Positions 47,338 through 56,603 of a DNA stretch of 64,000 nucleotides are shown here, piece by piece. The notes beneath the pieces are model-generated. The model worked only from the letters and a program-made list of their open reading frames with translations. It made no database searches and was not told the DNA's origin. The stretch is from Shewanella cyperi (lineage in GTDB: Bacteria; Pseudomonadota; Gammaproteobacteria; Enterobacterales; Shewanellaceae). How positions within the stretch are numbered: the first letter of the stretch is position 1; each line of letters begins with the position of its first letter. A program made the position numbers and the translations under genes. The DNA is taken from contig NZ_CP071501.1 in the NCBI RefSeq assembly GCF_017354985.1, forward strand, positions 1,011,501-1,075,500, read 5' to 3'.

Positions 47338-48555
47338 ATGAAACGTACCATTATTCTGATGCTGGATTCGTTCGGCATTGGCGCCGCCGATGATGCGGAC
47401 AAGTTCGGCGATGTGGGCTCCAACACCTTTGGTCATATCGCCAAGATGTGTGCCGAGGGCAAGGCCAACAACGGCCGCGAGGGCGCATTGAAGCTGCCGA
47501 ACCTGAGCCGTCTGGGGCTGGCACACGCCGCCATGGAAGCCACAGGCAGCTTTGCCGCCGGCTTCGGTGACAATGTGGAACTGATAGGCGCCTACGGCCA
47601 TGCCCAGGAGCTGAGCTCCGGCAAGGATACCCCCAGTGGTCACTGGGAAATGGCCGGTGTGCCCGTGCTGTTTGACTGGGGTTACTTCAGCGATCACAGC
47701 AATTCCTTCCCCAAGGAACTGACCGACAAGATCCTCGCCCGCGCCGGGCTGGAGGATTTTCTCGGTAACTGCCATGCCTCCGGCACTCAGATCCTCGAAG
47801 ATCTGGGCGAAGAGCACATGAAGAGCGGCAAGCCGATTTTCTACACCTCCGCCGACTCGGTATTCCAGATTGCCTGTCATGAAGAGACCTTCGGCCTGGA
47901 AAACCTCTATCGCCTGTGTGAAATCGCCCGCGAGGAGTTGGAGCCCTACAATATCGGCCGGGTCATAGCCCGTCCCTTTGTCGGCACAGGCCCAAGCGAT
48001 TTCGCCCGCACCGGCAACCGCCGCGACTATGCGGTCGAGCCGCCATCCAAGACGGTACTGGACAAGCTCCAGGCCGCCGGTGGTGAAGTGGTCAGTGTCG
48101 GCAAGATTTCCGATATCTATGCCCACTGCGGTATCACCAAGAAGGTCAAGGCCTCAGGCCTGGAAGACTTGTTCGATGCCACCCTGGCGGAAATCAAGAC
48201 TGCCGGTGACAACAGCATAGTGTTCACCAACTTCGTGGATTTCGATTCCCACTATGGCCACCGCCGCGACGTGTCGGGCTATGCCAAGGCGCTGGAATAT
48301 TTCGATGCCCGCTTGCCTGAGCTGATGGCACTGTTGCAGGAAGGCGATTTACTGCTGCTGACCGCCGATCACGGCTGCGATCCCACCTGGCAGGGCACGG
48401 ATCACACCCGTGAATTCGTTCCCGTGCTGGCCTATGGTGCCGGTTTGAAGGCCGGTTCCCTTGGCAAGCGCGGCAGCTTTGCCGACATAGGTCAGTCCAT
48501 TGCCAGCTACTTTGGCCTCAGTCCAATGGAGTACGGTGAGTCGTTCGTCGGCTGA
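47338..48555 (+). CDS. deoB: Phosphopentomutase (DeoB)
   Basis: 405-residue member of the alkaline phosphatase superfamily that interconverts (deoxy)ribose-1- and -5-phosphate. N-terminal [16 protein letters not shown] metal site, [11 protein letters not shown] with the phospho-accepting Thr, and [11 protein letters not shown] near the C-terminus. ATG at 47338 chosen (GAGGGAA seven bases upstream); another ATG lies just before it. 11 bases from deoA. Confidence 0.97.
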   Translation: MKRTIILMLDSFGIGAADDADKFGDVGSNTFGHIAKMCAEGKANNGREGALKLPNLSRLGLAHAAMEATGSFAAGFGDNVELIGAYGHAQELSSGKDTPSGHWEMAGVPVLFDWGYFSDHSNSFPKELTDKILARAGLEDFLGNCHASGTQILEDLGEEHMKSGKPIFYTSADSVFQIACHEETFGLENLYRLCEIAREELEPYNIGRVIARPFVGTGPSDFARTGNRRDYAVEPPSKTVLDKLQAAGGEVVSVGKISDIYAHCGITKKVKASGLEDLFDATLAEIKTAGDNSIVFTNFVDFDSHYGHRRDVSGYAKALEYFDARLPELMALLQEGDLLLLTADHGCDPTWQGTDHTREFVPVLAYGAGLKAGSLGKRGSFADIGQSIASYFGLSPMEYGESFVG

Positions 48556-48573
48556 TTGAAGAAGTTTCATTTT

Positions 48574-48594
48574 GGCGGTTTCCTTTGAACCGCC
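48574..48594 (+). other. Hairpin between deoB and deoD
   Basis: GGCGGTT, 7-base loop, AACCGCC, no T-run. Probably an intercistronic processing or stabilising structure. Confidence 0.5.
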
Positions 48595-48641
48595 TATTAT
48601 CAAAGACTTAAGTCTTAAACAAAAATACAGGGGTTATTCTG

Positions 48642-49352
48642 ATGGCTACACCACACATTAATGCTGTTGACGGTGCATTTGCAGAGACAGTGCTCTTCCC
48701 GGGCGATCCGCTGCGTGCTAAGTACATTGCCGAAACCTTCCTGGAAAATGTTGAGCAGGTGACCGACGTGCGCAACATGCTGGGCTTCACCGGCACCTAC
48801 AAGGGCAAGCGCATTTCCGTAATGGGCTCAGGCATGGGTATCCCATCCTGCTCCATCTACGCCACCGAGCTTATCAAGGACTACGGTGTCAAAAACCTGA
48901 TCCGTGTTGGTACCTGTGGTGCCATCAGCACAGACGTGAAAGTCCGTGACGTGATCATCGGCATGGGTGCCTGTACCGATTCCCAGGTAAACCGTCTGCG
49001 CTTCAAGGGCCAGGACTTTGCCGCCATCGCCGATTACAGCCTGCTGAGTGCCGTGGTGGAATCTGCCAAGTCTCACGGTATCCAGGCCCGCGTGGGTAAC
49101 ATCTTCTCCGCCGATCTGTTCTACACTCCTGATCCACAAATGTTTGACGTGATGGAAAAAATGGGTGTGCTTGGTGTTGAAATGGAAGCCGCCGGTCTGT
49201 ACGGTGTGGCCCACGAATTCGGTGCCCGTGCCCTGTGTGTGGTGACTGTATCCGATCATATCCGTACCGGTGAGAAGACCAGCTCCGAAGAGCGTCAGAC
49301 CACCTTCAATGACATGATCATCATGACCCTGGATGCAGCCATCCAGCTCTGA
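48642..49352 (+). CDS. deoD: Purine nucleoside phosphorylase (DeoD)
   Basis: 236-residue hexameric enzyme, 6-oxo/6-amino-purine type. [15 protein letters not shown] phosphate loop, [27 protein letters not shown] and the catalytic Asp in TVSDHI. Starts ATG after CAGGGG. Last gene of the deo set, ended by a strong terminator. Confidence 0.98.
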   Translation: MATPHINAVDGAFAETVLFPGDPLRAKYIAETFLENVEQVTDVRNMLGFTGTYKGKRISVMGSGMGIPSCSIYATELIKDYGVKNLIRVGTCGAISTDVKVRDVIIGMGACTDSQVNRLRFKGQDFAAIADYSLLSAVVESAKSHGIQARVGNIFSADLFYTPDPQMFDVMEKMGVLGVEMEAAGLYGVAHEFGARALCVVTVSDHIRTGEKTSSEERQTTFNDMIIMTLDAAIQL

Positions 49353-49376
49353 TAGCTTGTTAAGTTGATAAACTAA

Positions 49377-49398
49377 GGGCGCCATTGGCGCCCTTTTT
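49377..49398 (+). terminator. Rho-independent terminator of the deo operon
   Basis: GGGCGCCATTGGCGCCC then TTTTT. The stem is fully palindromic. It also lies just past the end of the convergent ytjB-like gene. Confidence 0.93.
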
Positions 49399-49408
49399 GT
49401 TGCCGGAT

Positions 49409-50104
49409 TCAGGTCGGATCGTTTGCTTTCTCTTGTCCGTCGGGGCTGTCTGCTGAGCCCTGGCTTTGCTCTGCCGCGCCACTGTTGGCTGCTTTTCTGA
49501 TACGGTTGATACGGGCCTTGCGGCGGTCAAAATGGGCCCGCTTGAAACTCAATGCCCGGGCCAACAGCATGCCGATTAGACCGGCCACCAATAACATCAG
49601 TTGCTGCTGATCCATATTGAGCTGATGCGCTTCGCGGATCTCTTCAAAAAACAGCTTGGGATCCAGATAGACCTCCACATAGCCCAGATTGCGGCCGTCC
49701 TGCAGTACAGCTTCCACGTAGGGGGAATAGGGCGCCAGCGCCTGTTTAAGCTCTTCCGAGTCCGGCTCCAATGCCTGCTCACTGACACTCTGGGCAAAGG
49801 ACAAGCGGGTACCCTGTTCGCCGTAGATGGCCGCCGCCATGACCTTGGGATCCGCCACCAGGGCGCTGGCGAGCCACTGCAATTGCTCATCATTTTGCAA
49901 TTGCAGCGCAGGTGCCGCGCCATAGGCGGTCTGCTGCACCAATAATCTCGCCATCTTTTCCGTTTGGGACTTCAGAAGCAGTTGGCCTTGTAGTAGGCTT
50001 GACTGCCACAGCTGGACCAGGCCCGAGATCAGGGCCAGCGCTATGCCAATCTGCAGCAGCCGGCTGATTTTATGGCTTTTTTTGAGCCCTTTTAAATGGA
50101 ACAC
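49409..50104 (-). CDS. YtjB/AhpA-like inner-membrane protein
   Basis: 231 residues with two transmembrane helices (about 18-38 and 182-200) enclosing a periplasmic domain, and a basic C-terminal tail. Arrangement divergent from serB is the same as for ytjB (smp) in E. coli, and hydrophobicity pattern agrees. The role is unknown. A GTG start at 50104 with AAGGG upstream is preferred; an in-frame TTG 11 codons earlier lacks a ribosome binding site. Confidence 0.8.
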   Translation of the reverse strand: MFHLKGLKKSHKISRLLQIGIALALISGLVQLWQSSLLQGQLLLKSQTEKMARLLVQQTAYGAAPALQLQNDEQLQWLASALVADPKVMAAAIYGEQGTRLSFAQSVSEQALEPDSEELKQALAPYSPYVEAVLQDGRNLGYVEVYLDPKLFFEEIREAHQLNMDQQQLMLLVAGLIGMLLARALSFKRAHFDRRKARINRIRKAANSGAAEQSQGSADSPDGQEKANDPT

Positions 50105-50183
50105 CCTAACCCTTAGATTTGATGAGCCTTGTTCCAATCATAATGGATTGTGCGCAAGGCCGATAGCCGGAGAGCCTTAGTCC

Positions 50184-51137
50184 ATGACCCCGAATGCCCA
50201 GTCCCTTGTTTCAGAGCAGCTCCATGCCTTGATTGGCGCGTCTTCACTGCAGCAACATGCTGAAGCCGACGCCCCCGAGGGGCAGGTACTGCGTCTGGTA
50301 TGGCAGCGCGAGGGGCTGACAACGGAGATCATGGCGCGTTTGGTCGCCAGCGCCGGGCAGATAGTCTCGGTGGCGCTGCTTGAGCGTCAGTCCGGATTGC
50401 TGGGACTGGAGTTGGTGCTTAAGGACGCAGGCGAATTGCCCGGCCATCTGGCGGCATTGGATGGACTTGAGTGCTTTTTGCTTTCGAGCAAATTGCCGCG
50501 TCTTGGTGAGCCCGGCCTGCTGGTGATGGACATGGACTCCACCGCCATCAAGATTGAATGCATTGACGAGTTGGCGGCCATGGCCGGGGTGGGGGCCGAG
50601 GTGGCCGAGGTGACCGAGCGCGCCATGCAGGGGGAACTGGATTTTGAGCAAAGCCTGCGGGCCCGGGTCGGGAAACTCAAGGGGGCTGACGCGGATATCA
50701 TCACCCGCCTGTGTGACAACTTGCCCCTGATGGAAGGGCTCGAGGCCATGGTGGCCGAGCTCAAGTCCCACAATTGGAAACTGGTGTTGGCGTCCGGTGG
50801 CTTCACTCCCTTTGTTGGCCATCTTAAAACCCTACTGGGGCTTGATGCGGCCTTTGCCAATGAGCTGGTTATCGAAGATGGCAAACTCGTCGGTGAGGTA
50901 ACAGGCAAGGTGGTCGATGCCCAGTTCAAGGCCGATGTGGTCGGGCGCATGGGCGAGGAGTGGCAAATTCCAGCGGGCCAGAGAGTGGCCATAGGCGATG
51001 GCGCCAATGACATTCCCATGGTCAACGCTGCGGATCTCGGCATCGCTTTCCACGCCAAACCCAAGCTGGCGGCCGCCGCCGATGCCGCGATTCGCAGCCT
51101 GGACCTGCGGGTGCTGCCATTTTTGCTGCGGGCTTGA
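50184..51137 (+). CDS. serB: Phosphoserine phosphatase (SerB)
   Basis: 317 residues; last step of serine synthesis. HAD catalytic motif DMDSTAIK with nucleophile Asp116 and acid Asp118; motif II LASGGFTPF; motif III GDGANDIPMVNAADLG. An N-terminal ACT-like region of about 100 residues is present, as in E. coli SerB. A weak hairpin (GCATTT/AAATGC, 51145-51160) follows. Confidence 0.96.
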   Translation: MTPNAQSLVSEQLHALIGASSLQQHAEADAPEGQVLRLVWQREGLTTEIMARLVASAGQIVSVALLERQSGLLGLELVLKDAGELPGHLAALDGLECFLLSSKLPRLGEPGLLVMDMDSTAIKIECIDELAAMAGVGAEVAEVTERAMQGELDFEQSLRARVGKLKGADADIITRLCDNLPLMEGLEAMVAELKSHNWKLVLASGGFTPFVGHLKTLLGLDAAFANELVIEDGKLVGEVTGKVVDAQFKADVVGRMGEEWQIPAGQRVAIGDGANDIPMVNAADLGIAFHAKPKLAAAADAAIRSLDLRVLPFLLRA

Positions 51138-51241
51138 GCTAAGCGCATTTGAGTAAATGCTCTTGTGTTTGCCGGCCCCAGGCGCTAGCTTAACCGGTAA
51201 GAGTCATAGGCGGGCCTGCCCGCCACCGGTCAACAGAACCC

Positions 51242-52174
51242 ATGCCAAATATCCCGCTCAAGCAAGAGTCCATATTTCTGCCCTATGGTGAAGGTCGCCT
51301 GCACCTGAGGCGCATCCAGCCCAGTGCCGGCGCCAGCCATGGCAGCCCCATCCTTATGCTGCACGGTGCCATGTCCAATGGGCGGGTGTTCTACAGTAAT
51401 TCCGGCCGTGGCCTGGCCTGTTTTCTTGCCCGGGCAGGCTTTTGCGTCTATGTACTCGACAGCGCCGGGCGGGGCCTGAGCGAGCCCAGGCTGGGACCCG
51501 GTGTGGACCCCGGCCAGGGCAAGGTGATCCGTGAGCAGCTGCCCTTGGTACAGCAGCAACTGCTGCAATGGCATCCCAAGGCCAGCGGCGTGCATTGGTG
51601 TGCCCATTCCTGGGGCGGGGTCTTGATGGCCAGTTGCCTGGTGCGCTATCCGGAGATTGCCGCGTCGGTCCGTTCTTTGCTGACCTTTGGCAGCAAGCGT
51701 ACCATCAGGGTGCAGTCACTGAAGAAGTGGTGGATGGTGGATATGGTCTGGAACCGCATTGCACCGGCACTGGCCAAACGCCGCGGCTATCTTGCCGCTG
51801 ATAAACTGAAAATGGGCATGGATAACGAAAGCCTGTCCTCACTCAATGAGAGCATCGATTGGGTTCGGGGCGACTGGGTCGATCACGACGATGGCTTTGA
51901 CTATGGTGCTGCGGCCAGGGGCCTGCCACCATGCTGGTTTATCGCCGCCGAGCGAGACACTGTGCTCGGTAACCCCGCCGATGTGCGTGACATGATGCTT
52001 GAGTGTCACGCCGCCGATGGCCGCTTTACCTTGCTGTCACGGGCCAACGGCAACCTGCACGATTATGGCCATGCGGATATGCTGACCCATATGGATGCCC
52101 CGGTGGATCATTTTCCGGCTGTGTTGGACTGGTATTTGGGCTTTGATCTTGCGGTGCTGGCAGACGCTAATTAA
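51242..52174 (+). CDS. Alpha/beta-fold hydrolase of unknown substrate
   Basis: 310 residues. Nucleophile elbow AHSWGG with Ser123; oxyanion-forming MLHGAMSNG near residue 38; acid candidate near ERDTVLG and His in the C-terminal YGHADML. No signal peptide. The family (esterases, lipases, dehalogenases) is too broad to name a substrate. It follows serB by 104 bases and converges on the large PilZ gene. Also called lipase-like in general; I do not assign a reaction. Confidence 0.8.
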   Translation: MPNIPLKQESIFLPYGEGRLHLRRIQPSAGASHGSPILMLHGAMSNGRVFYSNSGRGLACFLARAGFCVYVLDSAGRGLSEPRLGPGVDPGQGKVIREQLPLVQQQLLQWHPKASGVHWCAHSWGGVLMASCLVRYPEIAASVRSLLTFGSKRTIRVQSLKKWWMVDMVWNRIAPALAKRRGYLAADKLKMGMDNESLSSLNESIDWVRGDWVDHDDGFDYGAAARGLPPCWFIAAERDTVLGNPADVRDMMLECHAADGRFTLLSRANGNLHDYGHADMLTHMDAPVDHFPAVLDWYLGFDLAVLADAN

Positions 52175-52194
52175 TTTCCTGCCAAATCTTGCCG

Positions 52195-54570
52195 CTATTC
52201 CCGATACAATGCCGGATAACGCTGTAATACCTCGTGGCTGATATCCAAGAGTTCGGCCACACCCACTATCCGCCACATCTGCTCTTCCAACTGTTTGGCC
52301 TTGTGCTGGGCATGGATATGTATGTATTCCAGTTCCCGGCGAATGTAGGCCATATCGGGTTTGCCTGTGGCGGCCCGGTACAATTTCAGCGCCACAAATC
52401 GCCCCAGTATCTGACTCTGGCGGATAAAGGCCAGTTGCGCTTCCTCGCTCAGGCTGTCACGGCGGACACACTTGAGTTGTACCTTGCCCCGGGATTGGTG
52501 GGCGACCTGGATAAAGATTTCAATGCTGTCGACATCCTGCAGCGGCCGCATTTCGCGGATGGGATCTATGATGTCACGCTTGGCGGCACCATTGCCCAGC
52601 AGCGGCGTCAAATCGTACCTGAGTTTCTCGGTGCTCAGGGCGGCAAACAGATCGGCTATCGGATGGGGCTCCACTCCGACGCCTATATGGCTGACCACCG
52701 TGGCCTTGCTGGTTTTCTCGATAAACAGCGGAATACCTTGCAGGCGCCGCATCAGCAGATTCTTCATGCCATCGGACAGTTCTTTCACTTCGGCATTGTT
52801 TTCCGTCAGCTGTTCCAGTTTTTCCCTGTTGTGTTCAATCAGCTTGTTGAGAAACTCCACGCCCGCATGGGGGGTATGGCCCACAATCGCAGCCAGGTGC
52901 AGGGTGCAGCCGTCACGACGGCTGCGCACCAGTTGGTAGGGCAGTTCCTCAAGCCGGGTTTTACCGGCGAGGGCCTGCAACTTGGGCAGGCTCAGGGTGA
53001 CGGGCTTATTCAATTCGAACGGCAGGCATTCGTCGAGGTTCAACTGCATGCCGCGGGTGGAGATATCGCAGCTGATCCCCTGGGCCCTGAGTTTTCCCTG
53101 GCGGATCTCCACCAGGGTCTTGAAGGCGAAGCGGGCTTCCCGGCGACGTTCACTGAACTCCAGTGCCACCTGGCGTATGGTCTGGCTGTTGAGCTTTTTC
53201 TGGCCATACACCTTGAGGGCATTGACGTTGCTGTTGTCAAACCACTGCCGGTATTGGCTGCGGGCGGCCTCGCAGGTGACGTCCATCAGCTGCAGCACAT
53301 GGCTGAATCCCGCCAACTGCTGCTCGGTCAGGGCCGAGTAGCTGCCGCTGTCCCCCGGTATCATGGCGCTTTTGTATTGCTTGTCGTGATCTATGATGTC
53401 CGCGCTGAGGCGGAACACCCGCCAGCTGGGTTTGCTGGCACCAAAGCCGAGAAACAGTGGCATTTCACCCCTGTGTTTGAGCTCGGCGAGGGTTGCCGAG
53501 TAGAAGAACAGCCGACCGTTGGCGTTGTGGGTGAAGCAGAAAAACAGGCTGTGGTCCGGGTTGTTCGCTTGGTTGAGCAGGTAATTGAGCCTGCCGGGGG
53601 TCAGCATGGCGGGCAGTTGGCTGATATCTTCCTCGTCCTGAAAAAAGTGCACTATGCCCTGATTGTCATGGCTCAGCAGCAGATGGCTGATGGAAGGCAC
53701 GTCGCCCTTGGGCATGAACAGCGGCAGGTGGGGCAGGTGTGCCAGGTACTGACGCTCGAATGCCAGGCCCGTGGCCGTGACCAGCACATCGTTGATATCC
53801 ACCTTGTAACGGTACTTGTAGCCGTTGATCAGGTTGCCCAGCATTTTCGCCAGGGCTTCGGTGCCGCCGATGCGTTTAAGGCGCATCCAGCAATACTCAT
53901 TGTTGCTGTCGGTGTCGACTATCTGGTAGTCCACCCCCTGTTGCAGATCCTCGTAATAGTATTCCTGACTCAGATCCACCAATTTAACCCGCAGCGGCTT
54001 GTCGGGATTGAAACCGTGCCTCATTGGCAGGCGTATGCGGGCGCCGCCCACTGAGAGATCCACAGTGATCCCGTTTTGGGTTTCACGACCGACCTGGGAT
54101 GCCTGAATGCGGATACTGTAATTCATCCGCTCTTCGGTGCGGTTGAAATAGCTACCCATGACCACGGCCGGCAACAGGAAGGGGAGGCTGCCGGGGGACT
54201 GGAGTTCCGTCGGTGATTGGCGTTGTTGCAACCGTCGTTGCTTGTGGGCCTGCATCACCTCTTCATAGACACCCAGGGTATAGCGACCCCGGTACAGGTG
54301 CAGGGCCCGTTCAAATACCTGCCTGGCGGGGGCGTCGAGAAAGTGGACCTGGCGCTCAAGGTGTACTTCCTCGCAGGGAAGCTCACTTTTGTCACGCAAA
54401 TCGATGAGCCGGCTGCAGTTGTTGCCCAGACGGGTCAGCTCCATTTTCAACAGAAAACGGGTGGAATTGGATTCATCGGCTGTCAACTGCTCGAAAACCT
54501 GAGGGAAATTGGGTTCCATCATCAAAGGTTTTAGCTGTTCGATCAGGGCTGAATGACTCTCTAGGCTCAT
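52195..54570 (-). CDS. Large protein with two PilZ domains
   Basis: 791 residues without signal peptide or membrane helix. First PilZ domain near 145-250: RTEER (RxxxR) followed by DLSVGG (DxSxxG). Second near 470-570: RRREAR and DISTRG. Both keep the c-di-GMP-binding motifs. The remaining regions (N-terminal helical part, central part and C-terminal 200 residues) resemble nothing I recognise. It is divergent from radA by about 100 bases. A c-di-GMP-binding effector is likely; the target is unknown. Confidence 0.85.
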   Translation of the reverse strand: MSLESHSALIEQLKPLMMEPNFPQVFEQLTADESNSTRFLLKMELTRLGNNCSRLIDLRDKSELPCEEVHLERQVHFLDAPARQVFERALHLYRGRYTLGVYEEVMQAHKQRRLQQRQSPTELQSPGSLPFLLPAVVMGSYFNRTEERMNYSIRIQASQVGRETQNGITVDLSVGGARIRLPMRHGFNPDKPLRVKLVDLSQEYYYEDLQQGVDYQIVDTDSNNEYCWMRLKRIGGTEALAKMLGNLINGYKYRYKVDINDVLVTATGLAFERQYLAHLPHLPLFMPKGDVPSISHLLLSHDNQGIVHFFQDEEDISQLPAMLTPGRLNYLLNQANNPDHSLFFCFTHNANGRLFFYSATLAELKHRGEMPLFLGFGASKPSWRVFRLSADIIDHDKQYKSAMIPGDSGSYSALTEQQLAGFSHVLQLMDVTCEAARSQYRQWFDNSNVNALKVYGQKKLNSQTIRQVALEFSERRREARFAFKTLVEIRQGKLRAQGISCDISTRGMQLNLDECLPFELNKPVTLSLPKLQALAGKTRLEELPYQLVRSRRDGCTLHLAAIVGHTPHAGVEFLNKLIEHNREKLEQLTENNAEVKELSDGMKNLLMRRLQGIPLFIEKTSKATVVSHIGVGVEPHPIADLFAALSTEKLRYDLTPLLGNGAAKRDIIDPIREMRPLQDVDSIEIFIQVAHQSRGKVQLKCVRRDSLSEEAQLAFIRQSQILGRFVALKLYRAATGKPDMAYIRRELEYIHIHAQHKAKQLEEQMWRIVGVAELLDISHEVLQRYPALYRE

Positions 54571-54671
54571 GGGTGGATTCTTTTATAGTGCGGACGCAAG
54601 GCGCTGCTGTTAGTCTTATGTCGGCCGCCGTAGGGCGGGCTTTACCTTTTTTATACAAATTTTAGTGAGTT

Positions 54672-56036
54672 ATGGCAAAGAATAAAACCGCTTACGTCTG
54701 CAACGAGTGTGGCCAGGACTTTCCCCGCTGGCAGGGCCAATGCAGCGCCTGTCATGAATGGAACAGTATCACAGAAGTGCGCCTGGGGGCGGTCACGACG
54801 GGCCGCAGCGACAGGTTCAGTGGCTATGCCGGTGCCGCAGCCAGTGAAATCAAGACGTTGGATCAAATCGATCTCAATGAGTTGCCCCGCATCGGCAGCA
54901 GTTTCACCGAGTTCGACCGGGTGCTCGGCGGCGGCATAGTGCCCGGCAGCGCCATCCTTATTGGCGGTCATCCCGGCGCCGGCAAGAGTACCCTGTTGCT
55001 GCAAACCCTGTGTCAATTGGCCGAAACCATGCCGGCACTTTATGTCACCGGCGAAGAGTCATTGCAGCAGGTGGCCATGCGCGCCCATCGTCTGGGCTTG
55101 CCGACCGCTAAACTCAAGATGCTGTCTGAAACCAGCGTCGAAACCATCTGCGAGATTGCCCTCAGGGAACAGCCCAAGCTGGTGGTGGTGGACTCCATTC
55201 AGGTGATGCATATCAGCGATGTGCAGTCCTCCCCCGGCAGCGTCGCCCAGGTACGTGAGTCCGCCTCCTTCCTGACCCGCTTTGCCAAGCAGCACGGCAT
55301 AGCCGTCATCATGGTGGGCCATGTGACCAAGGACGGCAGCCTGGCCGGTCCCAAGGTGCTGGAACACTGTATCGATTGCTCTGTGATGTTTGAAGGCGAC
55401 AGCGACAGCCGCTACCGCACCCTGCGCTCCCACAAGAACCGTTTCGGTGCCATCAACGAGTTGGGGGTGTTCGCCATGACCGAGCGGGGCCTCAAGGAAG
55501 TGGCCAATCCTTCGGCCATCTTCCTCTCCCGCGGTGACGAGGCCTCATCCGGATCCCTGGTGATGGTTGTATGGGAAGGTACAAGGCCGCTGCTGGTGGA
55601 GCTGCAGGTGCTGGTGGACAACTCGGCCCTGTCAAACCCAAGAAGGGTGGCCGTGGGTATGGACGCCAACCGTCTGGCCATGTTGCTGGCGGTGATGCAT
55701 CGCCATGGCGGTCTGCAAATGGCGGATCAGGACGTGTTTGTCAACGTGGTCGGTGGGGTCAAGGTCAGCGAAACCAGTGCCGATTTGACCCTCTTGTTGG
55801 CCATGGTATCGAGTTTCCGCGGTGATATTCTGGCGCGGGATCTGGTGGCTTTTGGTGAGGTGGGCTTGTCCGGTGAAATCCGCCCCGTGCCCAATGGTCA
55901 GGAGCGGTTGGTGGAAGCGGCCAAACACGGTTTTCGCCGCGCCATAGTGCCCAGGGCCAATGTGCCCAAGCGGCCGCCCGAGGGCATGGAAATCATAGGT
56001 GTCAGCAAGCTGTCGGAGGCATTGGCGGCGCTGTGA
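54672..56036 (+). CDS. radA: DNA repair protein RadA (Sms)
   Basis: 454-residue RecA-like helicase promoting branch migration in recombination. Four-Cys zinc finger CNECGQDF..CSACHEWNS (Cys10, 13, 24, 27), Walker A GGHPGAGKST, the RadA-specific KNRFG motif (SHKNRFGAINELG), and a Lon-like C-terminal domain. Length matches E. coli RadA. Follows serB in E. coli too, here with three genes between. Confidence 0.97.
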   Translation: MAKNKTAYVCNECGQDFPRWQGQCSACHEWNSITEVRLGAVTTGRSDRFSGYAGAAASEIKTLDQIDLNELPRIGSSFTEFDRVLGGGIVPGSAILIGGHPGAGKSTLLLQTLCQLAETMPALYVTGEESLQQVAMRAHRLGLPTAKLKMLSETSVETICEIALREQPKLVVVDSIQVMHISDVQSSPGSVAQVRESASFLTRFAKQHGIAVIMVGHVTKDGSLAGPKVLEHCIDCSVMFEGDSDSRYRTLRSHKNRFGAINELGVFAMTERGLKEVANPSAIFLSRGDEASSGSLVMVVWEGTRPLLVELQVLVDNSALSNPRRVAVGMDANRLAMLLAVMHRHGGLQMADQDVFVNVVGGVKVSETSADLTLLLAMVSSFRGDILARDLVAFGEVGLSGEIRPVPNGQERLVEAAKHGFRRAIVPRANVPKRPPEGMEIIGVSKLSEALAAL

Positions 56037-56044
56037 GCCCAGGT

Positions 56045-56425
56045 TCAGCTATTGTCTGCGGCTTGCTCGTGCTCTTCGATAAAGCGTTCCAGTTCACGGT
56101 ACAGCAGATTGGCATCACCCAGATTAAGCTCCAGCATGCGTCTTAAGTGGCTGATGCTTTCCACGTCTATGTGCAGGCACTTGAGGCCGAGCAGGCCCAG
56201 CTTGCGGTGGATGATTTCGGCTTCCATCTGCAGCTCAATATCGGATTCCGGCAGGGTGAAGGACAGGGTCAGCCTGTCTCCCAAAGGCGCAAAATTCCTG
56301 GGTTCTTCCACCAGGGCACCGTTGAGACTGAGATCCAGAATGCGGGTGCCCCAGCTTTGCGGTGGCTGATCCAGGTTGGCCCGGGTGTCAAACAGGATCC
56401 GGGAAAACTTGCGCCTTTCATTCAT
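56045..56425 (-). CDS. Small single-domain PilZ protein
   Basis: 126 residues, mostly one PilZ domain: RRKFSR near the N-terminus (RxxxR) and LDLSLNGALV (DxSxxG). The C-terminus is acidic and helical. It converges on radA with 8 bases between stops. Likely c-di-GMP-binding; target unknown. It is the third c-di-GMP-related gene in the window. Confidence 0.9.
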   Translation of the reverse strand: MNERRKFSRILFDTRANLDQPPQSWGTRILDLSLNGALVEEPRNFAPLGDRLTLSFTLPESDIELQMEAEIIHRKLGLLGLKCLHIDVESISHLRRMLELNLGDANLLYRELERFIEEHEQAADNS

Positions 56426-56524
56426 ATTCGCTGTCCTTGTGCTGGGCTGCCGACTTTGCCGTTAAGCATACGCCAACATACGGTTTCTGTAAAAATTCCT
56501 GCCTTGAATTTCAGTGCATTGGCG

Positions 56525-56603
56525 AGGGCTGGTTGACGTTTCGAATTTGAATTTTGTTCGCTCTGGCTGCTGCCAAAATAACCCAGAAACGTCCACAAGC
56601 CCT
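56525..56603. repeat. Imperfect inverted repeat at the end of the TonB/AgmX-like gene
   Basis: 18-base arms AGGGCTGGTTGACGTTTC (56525-56542) and GAAACGTCCACAAGCCCT (56586-56603), 16 of 18 bases complementary, with a 43-base loop. The right arm overlaps the stop codon of the minus-strand gene. There is no T-run, so it is not a simple terminator. It has the look of a small mobile palindrome (MITE or REP-type unit). Confidence 0.7.

Noticed and set aside
52234-54054. 606-codon open frame on the plus strand
   Set aside because: Antisense shadow of the two-PilZ gene; no signal or family motif, and the minus-strand frame has both PilZ signatures.
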